From NCBI GenBank assembly GCA_947846985.1, contig CANTUZ010000004.1, positions 50,631,672-50,695,671 of the forward strand: 64,000 nucleotides of DNA, written 5' to 3'. Under the pieces are notes generated by a model. That model was given only the letters and a program-made list of their open reading frames with translations. It was not told the DNA's origin and did not search any database. Both the position numbers and the translations under genes were made by a program. This DNA comes from Fratercula arctica. Lineage: Eukaryota > Chordata > Aves > Charadriiformes > Alcidae. Below are positions 52,901 to 61,900 of the stretch, one piece after another (positions within the stretch are counted from its first letter, which is position 1; each line of letters starts with the position of its first letter).

Positions 52901-55900
52901 AGAAAAGTTGATGTCACAAGTTATATCAAACTCCCTAAAGTATTGGAGAAAAGAAAAAAAAAAGGACCACTTACACTCTGTTTACCATCTGGGAAACACT
53001 GCTCTTTTTCTTCTGTTTATAAAACCATATAAACCCAGAGTCTGGCTCATGCCCTGGTAGCAGGATAGGCCTGTGGTCTCCCATCAGGCTGGAAGATGGT
53101 GTATTGGGTTTGCATGGCAAGGTTTTGGTAGCAGGGGGGCAACAGGGGTGGCTTCTGTGAGAAGCTGCTAGAAACTTCCCCTATGTCCGATGAAGCCTCT
53201 AGCAGCCAGCTCCAAGATGGACCCGCCACTGGCCAAGGTCGATCCCATCAGCGACAGCGGTAGTGCCTCTGGGATAATACACTCGAGAAGAATACACTCG
53301 AGAAGAATACACTCGAGAAGAATACACTCGAGAAGAATACACTCGAGAAGAATACACTCGAGAAGAATACACTCGAGAAGAATACACTCGAGAAAAATAC
53401 ACTCGAGAAAAATACACTCGAGAAAAATACACTCGAGAAAAATACACTCGAGAAAAATACACTCGAGAAAAATACACTCGAGAAAAATACACTCGAGAAA
53501 AATACACTCGAGAAAAATACACTCGAGAAAAATACACTCGAGAAAAATACACTCGAGAAAAATACACTCGAGAAAAATACACTCGAGAAAAATACACTCG
53601 AGAAAAATACACTCGAGAAAAATACACTCAAGAAAAATACACTCAAGAAAAATACACTCAAGAAAAATACACTCAAGAAAAATACACTCAAGAAAAATAC
53701 ACTCAAGAAAAATACACTCAAGAAAAATACACTCAAGAAAAATACACTCAAGAAAAATACACTCAAGAAAAATACACTCAAGAAAAATACACTCAAGAAA
53801 AAAACAAATTGTGCAATTGCAGCCGGAGACAAGAGTGAGAGTATGTGAGAGAAACAACTCTGCAGACATCAAGGTCAATGAAGAAGGGGGTGAGGAGGTG
53901 CTCCAGGCACCAGAGCAGAGATTCCCCTGCAGCCTATGGTGAAAGACCATGGTGAGGCAGGCTGTCACCCTGCAGCCCATGGAGGTTAACAATGGAACAG
54001 ATATCCACCTGCAGCCTGTGGAAGACCCCACACCAGAGCAGCCTATGGTGAAAGACCATGGTGAGGCAGGCTGTCACCCTGCAGCCCATGGAGGTTAACA
54101 ATGGAACAGATATCCACCTGCAGCCTGTGGAAGACCCCACATCAGAGCAGGTGGATGCCTGAAGGAGGCTGTGACCCCACGGGGAGGCCATGCTGGAGCA
54201 GGCTCTTAGCAGGACCTCTGAACCTGTGGAGAGGAGTCCACATTGGAGCAGGTTTGCTGGCAGGACTTGTGACCCCATGGGGGACACACACTCTGGAGCA
54301 GTTCATGAAGAACTGTAGCCCATGGGAAGGACTCAATGTTGCAGAAGTTCGTGGAGGACTCCCTCCTGTGGGCAGGACCCCACACTGAAGCAGGGGACGA
54401 GTATGAGGAAGAAGGAATGGCAGAGACAATGTCTGATGAACTGACCACAACCCCCATTCCCCATCCCCCTGCACTGCTCAGGGGGAGAAGACAGAGAATT
54501 GGGGAGTAAAGTTAAGCCCGAGAAGAAGGGAGTGGTCGGGGAGAAGGTGTTTTTGAGATTGGGGTTTATTTCTCATTATTCTACTCTGATTTGATTAGTA
54601 ATAAATTAATTTTTTTTTCCTCAAATCAAGTCTGTTTTTCCCATGACTTAATTGGTGAATGATCTCCCCCTGTCCTTACCTCAACCTGCAAGCTTTTTGT
54701 CGTATTTTTTTTCCTCTCCGCTGTCCAGTTGAGGAGGGGAGTGATAAGCAGTTTTGGTGGGCACCTGGCATCCAGCCAGGGTCAACCCACCACAGATGGC
54801 CATCAGAAAGTTCAGAAGTGTCAAGGTAACAGAGGGTCCAAGAAATTTGACTACTACACTTGATCAACATTGCTTTGGGGACTACAGTTTTGAGGGCAGG
54901 AACAGGGAAAGGGGAGAAGAGAGAGAGAAGTTGCTTCTTTTACAAGTCACTTTTTTTTTTGGGTAGCTTAAGACAAATTATCCTGTTACCAAGGATACAC
55001 ACTTTTTTTCCCCCTTAGCTTTCTGGGCTGCCATGAAGCGAAGTAGTTCTTGCTGACTCATGTCCTATCTTCTGCCTAAACAAACATTACTTCTTTGCTG
55101 AGTGGAACCTCGAGGCTGCTCTCACCAAACTTGTAACTGATGCAAAATCACCATTGCTTTGGCTTTCAGGTATAGTTTGCTTTCCGTAGTGCTTAACTCT
55201 CAGAAGAAATTGAAAAAAAAAAAAAGTGGGCTAGAGCGCTACAAAAACCCCAATTATGAAATGGCCTCTGTGTATGAATGACCTTTGAAAGTTCTGAATC
55301 AAAGCTTGAATACAGTTGTAACATGCAAAGAACTGAGAATTGGAAAAGTGTCTTAATATTTCCTACTAGGTTCAAAGTTAACACCTGTTAACATATAAGG
55401 CAACATACATTGTATAAAGTGTATAGTAAACTGATGTCTGAAAAGAAATGTTAGATAAAAATGAGTCTGGAAAGTACACCTTAAAGCTTTGCTATTAGAG
55501 GACTGAGCGCATCCAGCACTTCTTGTTGCCCCAGATCCATCCTTCTCATTAAGACACAAAGCAAGAGCAGGACAACTTTGTGTTGCATCTGTCTTGCATT
55601 TAAGGCTTCTCCTTTCACAGTCCAAATAAAAGGCTTGCATTTCTTCCAGACAACACTATATCTGGATGGTGTAGTTTTTCCTGTGGAATTTCACATGACA
55701 GTGATTTATTTTCAAATCATTGGATACTTCAGAAGAGTTAAACTTTTTCCTCTTCTGACTCTGTCCTTTTTAATTTGGGATTGACGTGGTGTATTTTCCA
55801 GAGAGCCCTTGGTTTTCCAGTTAGTCATGATGTATTCTGCTTCATTGTGTCTTCCAGCAGTTTCAAACTGAGTTCTCACATTCCTGTTGTCTTTTGATAA

Positions 55901-58900
55901 TCAGATTATTACTGTTATTATTTTTAGAATGACAGTTACAGACAATATCCCATTTAACAGGAACAATGGGCCACAGAGATTTCCTGAGGAGAAGCGCATT
56001 ACACTCAGGATTTGAGGTTTCTTATTTCCCCTCAATTATGCTATTTACATTAGCTAACTTTAAAACATGCACAATGCTAAAATATTAAAAATATGATGGC
56101 TTTACTCCAGAGAAACTGCTGTCTTATTAAATCATGAAGACTCATTAGGAAAAACACATCTGATTTGTTCAATATTGCAAACACTGGCATGATGCAAAAA
56201 CACTTTTAATTTAGTTGCCTTAAGTAGTCAATACAGGGCACAAATCTACACATAAGTTATAAATGTTAATACTTTCCTTGAAAAAGACTTAAGCCTAATT
56301 CAGTCATCACAATGCAGTCTGTCATGACAATTCCTTTTGAATCTAGCTTCATTAAGAAAAATACACAATTCCTATTTAAAATTTTTGTTTTTCATGACTT
56401 CTATCCTTAGGTCATTATTTTTGAGTGACACAAAATATGTGCTTTCAAAAAATATTTCTGACAACATGACATTCCATAGACTGATGTTCCTAATTTTTTA
56501 ATTTCTTTCTGGAAGATGACTGATCAATTTTTCTAGGCTCCTTCCTTCTATATTTAGAGTTCTACCTTCTCTCTGCCTTTATTTTTTTTTCCCCTCTTTA
56601 TATTCTACATGAAACTGATAATGTTTTAAAACAAAAGACAAACCAAAATCCTCTTTTTTTGGTTTTTTTAAAAGAAAGTACAAGCAAACTCAGGTGAAAG
56701 AAAATATGCCAAAATTCTGAAATCTTGAATAAAATTCTTCAATGAGGCAGAGTGGAAAGTAGTTAAAAAAATTACTTACCATACAATGGCTAATCTTGGA
56801 ATTGTAAACATTAAAGCTGGCTCATAGTCATCTATCATATCTTGAGTGAGGTATCCAAGCCTTAAGGCTCTAAGCAGAAGAATAAAGTTATTTAGTAAGA
56901 TATCAAACTCTCAGAGAATGCATTTCAATAGGAAAAAGATTGAAAAAATTGTTATAAGCCAAACCAAACTGATAGTATTTAACTCATTAACTGTTTTTGT
57001 ACAATCGAAAACACTGTGTATATAACTGCTGTAGACTCTGTTTTAAAAAAAAAAAAAATTAATGTGAGGGAAAAAAAAAATCTTTAAACACTTAAAGCTT
57101 TTATAGCCATCCAAAACCAAAATAATTTTTATGCTATTCCCCCCCCCCTTTTTTTTTTACTGTTTCATACTAAGCATCAGTTTGCTACCGAAAAACCACT
57201 GGTGCTTAGAGTTTACCAACTAAAAGAAACATTTTAAAAGTAATAAGGAAAAGTATCTGGTTTCATTTTCAAATAAAACTTGCTATAATCATCAAGGTCA
57301 ACCCCCTCTAAACTAACAAACGAACTGAAAAAAAACAAGACAGTTCTACACAGCAACTATTATTGAAGTCTAAGGATTTAATAATTGAGGGACACTTCAT
57401 TGTCCTCTAATACCATTTCAAATATCTTAAGCCCCTTAGATTAAACCCAAATTTGTTTAGGCTTGTCACTTAGGCTATGTTTTCTAGGTTTCTTTACAAT
57501 TTCTTAATATCCTCAGAAGGTTCATAATGTCCTGAAATTTCTTCTCTGATTTGTCTGTATCAGTGCATAAGATTAAAATAAGACTCAAAACTGCACACTA
57601 GTGCACACTAGACTCAAAACTGCTGAGATCTGATTGTTCCCAAAAAGAATGGAAATAAAAACTTTTTCTTATTCCTTGTCACTCCTTGTCGTGCCAAAAC
57701 TGCTGTTGGTGGACAGCAAAATGACCACAAAGCAGGCACTGCTTTGTACTAATGATAGATTGACTCACTCCCTGGTTTCTTCCTACAGTCCGCTGCCAGA
57801 TTATCCAAAGTTGCAAATGAGAAACCTTTTCCCCATTATTGTACAAATATGTGTATATGTAGTTGCTCTCTAATGGATAGAAAATAATTCCTCCTACTTG
57901 TTGTATATGTAGTTGCTCTCTAACTGATAGAAAGTAATTCCTCCTACTTGTGACCATTTTGAGTTGTAATTCTGTCTTTTAAAATGCCTGAAACACCTCT
58001 GATCTTGGTGTCATTGTGGCAATGTGCTCTGTACTCCTTCATTCCTTAATGAAAGTTCTCATGGTTTGGGCTGGACTGGCCACTGAAACGAACAACAGAT
58101 GCTCTCTGACCTCCCTCCCTTCAGATCAGACCCAGGGTCCTACTTCACAAGTTCTCCAAATATGACAGTAAACCCAACGCTTATTCTGAGTGCATTTCAC
58201 AGTCAATTGGTCTCTCATAATTCCACCCAGACTACAGTTCACCAGTTTCCTTTTGAGCACTACTGAAAACCTCACTGAAGCCGGGTATTTCACATGCTGT
58301 TCCCCTCTACTGCCCACCTACTAGGCTAGTTACTCTGCACAGGGGAAAAACACGTTCAACAGTACATTCCAAACAAATTAATGTTTTTATAATCACCTTA
58401 GACTCCTAAAAGAATTTATGAATTGCAGGATTGTTTGGGGCTTTTTAACATCATCTCTTCATACATATAAAGTCATGCTCCAGCCATTTAAGATTTTGAA
58501 GAGCCTTTACAAGTTCTTTACTGTAATCACTAGAGGTTCACGGATGATCTGAATCATCTCCCTGTGTATTCTTCCATGAAATACCATTAAGTCTTGATGC
58601 CTTAAACAGATTTAGCTTATTTAAATGTTTAGTTTTCATTTACACATCTATAACTAGGCATACCAACAATATTGGTTTTGTTGGTTTATTAACTTTTGGG
58701 GTTTTTTTGTCTAGAAAACAAAAGGGCATAGGCTTGTGCGTAGCAAGCATGCTTAAAGCTTTTAAACTTTGTACTTGGATACTTTTTAGAAAAGCAAAAT
58801 ACCTCGTGTTTTATGACGCTTCTTAAAGACTGCAGTTAAAGTATTTCTACAAAAGCTCAGACTGAAAGGAAACACAGAAATTAAAATTTTGTACTTAACT

Positions 58901-61900
58901 AAAATGCTTACCTCTCCACAGTTTCACAGAAAAGTACGATTACCTCCTGCTGTACATAATATTCTTTTGGAGACTTCACAGGTACCATGGCCGACACATA
59001 ACTACAAAGATTATAAAATAACGTACTACTATTTCACATGCTTCAACAAATCAGATCACAAATAAAAACAAACCTAGGACAAATCATCTTAGAAACCTAA
59101 CCTTGCCTGTACCATTTTGTATTTATTTTGACAGCACTCACTAAGAAAATTACACAGTGTAAGAATTTGTGAGAAATGCAGCTGATTCACTTATTGCAGA
59201 TTGAGGCAGTGGAACTCAGTAGTAATTTAGAAATACAATTACACACATTTAGCAGTCAGAACTCCATACTGTGTGGCACAGTGAGGTAGGTCCTAGAAGG
59301 ATCTTTATTGCTGCATCTTGAAGATAGAATAGCTTACTCTGCATTTCCTTAAGAAAAAAAACCAACTAAAATGCACGTTTTCTCTAGGAAGATTTTACTT
59401 GAACTTATATTAGTGAAATTCAGTTACCCAGCAGAGAAAATTTAGGAGACTTAAAAGTTGGCCTTGTTTCTGTAAGGAATTACATGCAAAAGCATGAATT
59501 CAGAAGGTAAGAAACATTGGTAAAAGTAAGTGGTTTTCCATCACCGTATTACTTAATCATTCATTTGTAGACTACAGGTAACATGACAGGAAAAAGTTGT
59601 TCGCAAAACAATAGCAAAGAAAAATGTTGTATGTAGAGAGTTGGTACAGACAGGCCAGAAACTGTGCGCAGGCACTGCCCACAGTGCAGTTACTGATTGT
59701 CATTGGTGTCTGCACTCAAAGCCACACTTAAAAAACACGTTTTTAAGCCAATGTTTTCAATTAAAATGTTTTTCAATGTAACAGGTTTTTTAAATCAGAA
59801 AAATTGCCTGAGTAAAATAATACAAAAAAATATGAAGGAAGGGCAAACAGTAATAGGAGACAAGACAGTGTACAGATTATTCCCAAGAAAAATTTAAAGC
59901 ACTGCTCAACTTTAAGAAACCTGTTCTGCTGAAGGTAGAAGTGGCTTTATTATATTAGATCCATAGAAAATCTTGTCCAATATCCTGTAATTATCTGTAA
60001 CTATGCTTACCACCACAAATATCTAATAGACATGCAGGAACCTGGCTTTAATTCTGAAGCACAATGCAAGACTTGGTCAACGTGACCTCTGATGCAATAA
60101 GCAGCTACTTTTTGCACCCCAAAAGCAGTTATTTTTATTTTAAACCACCAAGCCATTTTTCAGTCACAAGTTTTTAAATCAGTGAGTTCCTGCAGTTAAT
60201 TATGGCCTGTGTAAAAGCACTTCCTTCATCAGATCTCAATTTGCCTTCTTAAATTCACTGGGTGCATCTTGCTTTTATCTATGAGCCCAAGAGAACAAAA
60301 CCTCATAATCTCTAGACTATTTTTATCATACTTTTTTTTTTTTAATGTCTCTTATTTGTCGCCTTTCCTCCAACAAAGAAAACATTAAGGGAAGAGATTT
60401 ACAGCTTCCTTTTGTGTCTTGGAAAACCTCCCTCAAATGCCATATGCCAGTAAGCAAATGGAAGATTATAGTTTAGTTGAAGAGAGCAAATGTTGATTGC
60501 TAAAAAGCTCTTTAATTTTCTTTTCATTACTGCTACACTGGAAGGGAAAAAAAATCTAACAATACAACAAATTACTGAAGGATTCAAATACCATGATAAA
60601 AAAATTACATACTTTTTCCAGAAAAAGAAAACAGAACAGAACAGCCAACTTCCAAAAATGAACAAGCCACACAACAGCTGTAGTAGCCAAGCCAATGCTC
60701 ACAACACATTTACTTTGCATCTTTTACCTTAATTCAAATTCAGCAAAAAGGACGTCAAAATGCTTGAGTGAATCTTTCATTTTTTCTGTGTAGAGGTTCA
60801 AATCCCTTAAGGCCTGGTCACGAATGATATTTCTAACTTCCTCTAGGCTTCGGGTCAGATCCTTGGCCAACGGCCTCATAGCCATACTCTCAATTTCACG
60901 ATTCATAATAATTGAACCAGCAGCCAAACACTATGAAATAGATTAACAGAAAATATTTTTACAAAATTACTTTTATGTTTAAAAATAAGCACAAGATGTG
61001 ATATTTAATACCTTGAAGAAGGGCAGTACTTAACCCCAGTTTGCTGCAAATTATTAAACAAGTGAAAGATTTAAATCTGATATGCCGAGTCATAAGCCTT
61101 CACATAAAAGGTCAGGGAGCAGCTGAGCCAGGGAGACATGAGAATGGGAGGAGGTTCAAGTGCAAGAACCACAGAGCTAACAGAAGAACTTAAAGCTTTT
61201 CTCCTAGTAGTTAGGCAATAAATATCGGTAGGATATATACTCTATTTATGCAAGGATTTCTTGCATAAAAGGGATGTGAATCTAGCTGAAGTATAATCAA
61301 TGAACTGTTTTCATTCAGACTGGACTGCTCGATTTTTTAAAATAATTCTATTCTGTACAAAAAGAACAGGAACTCTGCAACCGTGATGCCTTTTGCAGCA
61401 AAATTGGTCACACTGGCTGGCTGGATCAGGGATCCACCTAGACCAGTATCCTGCCTCCCACAGAAGCCATGAATGTATTTTATAGGAAAGAACATAAAAG
61501 CCAGGTAACAGAGTGATTCTTCCCTTTCAGTTTCTGGAAAGCAGCTATTTAAGATTCTCCTTGCCCCAAGAGTTATACATGGACTCCCTCTGACCAACTC
61601 ACAAAGACATTAAAAGTAGATTTTTACTGTAACACATTAATAAAACTTTTAAAAAATCTTGCTACTAAAACCAAGCTATTTAATAATCTCTGCTGCTCCC
61701 TTTATGGATATGTACAGAAGACAACAAGCACTGATATAAATCATAGTTGTTGTATTAATGGAAATATTTTTATTAAACTGAAAATATAAAAGGTTGTTCA
61801 AGTCTCAAAGTTCTCTTTTTTTTTTTTTTTTTTAAATCTCCATTTGCAGCTCTGTGTCAATCCCCTCTCCCCTGCACTCCCCTGGATAGGACGCATTTCT

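Larger units (their letters stand above)
53100..54794 (+). mobile_element. Solo ERV LTR, 1695 bp, with internal minisatellite and perfect 5-bp target duplication
   Basis: It starts TGTATTGGGTTTGCATGG and ends GGGTCAACCCACCACA, so TGT...ACA inverted ends. The target duplication GATGG is exact at 53095-53099 and 54795-54799. A 5-bp duplication is typical of ERVL-like and some other ERV groups. The body holds repeated CTGCAGCCTATGG / GGAGCAG-type segments characteristic of this long avian LTR family. The poly(A) signal AATAAA is at 54600-54605. No gag, pol or env sequence is present. Its size is inflated by a 525-bp minisatellite (53281-53805) and a 109-bp tandem duplication (53932-54149). It is antisense to ZFYVE28. 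Confidence 0.93.
51805..56779 (-). other. ZFYVE28: ZFYVE28 intron, 5.0 kb, one third LTR sequence
   Basis: GTAAGT donor, TTACAG acceptor. It contains the solo LTR at 53100-54794 with its internal minisatellite. The long open frames seen on both strands around 53170-54030 are artefacts of a 15-bp repeat, not genes. Confidence 0.88.

Noticed and set aside
53278..53805. Regular array considered as a CRISPR-like or satellite array
   Set aside because: Units are contiguous 15-mers without spacers, inside an LTR in a vertebrate intron.
53168..54031. Long minus-strand frame (287 codons) and plus-strand frame (250 codons) of pentapeptide repeats
   Set aside because: They are produced by the 15-bp minisatellite, which keeps several frames open on both strands, and they lie in an LTR within an intron. 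No codon bias or known domain.
58050..58320. Stretch resembling the start of an avian ERV LTR (CATGGTTTGGGCTGGACTGG)
   Set aside because: Only the first few dozen bases felt familiar; no matching end, target duplication or internal signal was found, so it was not called.
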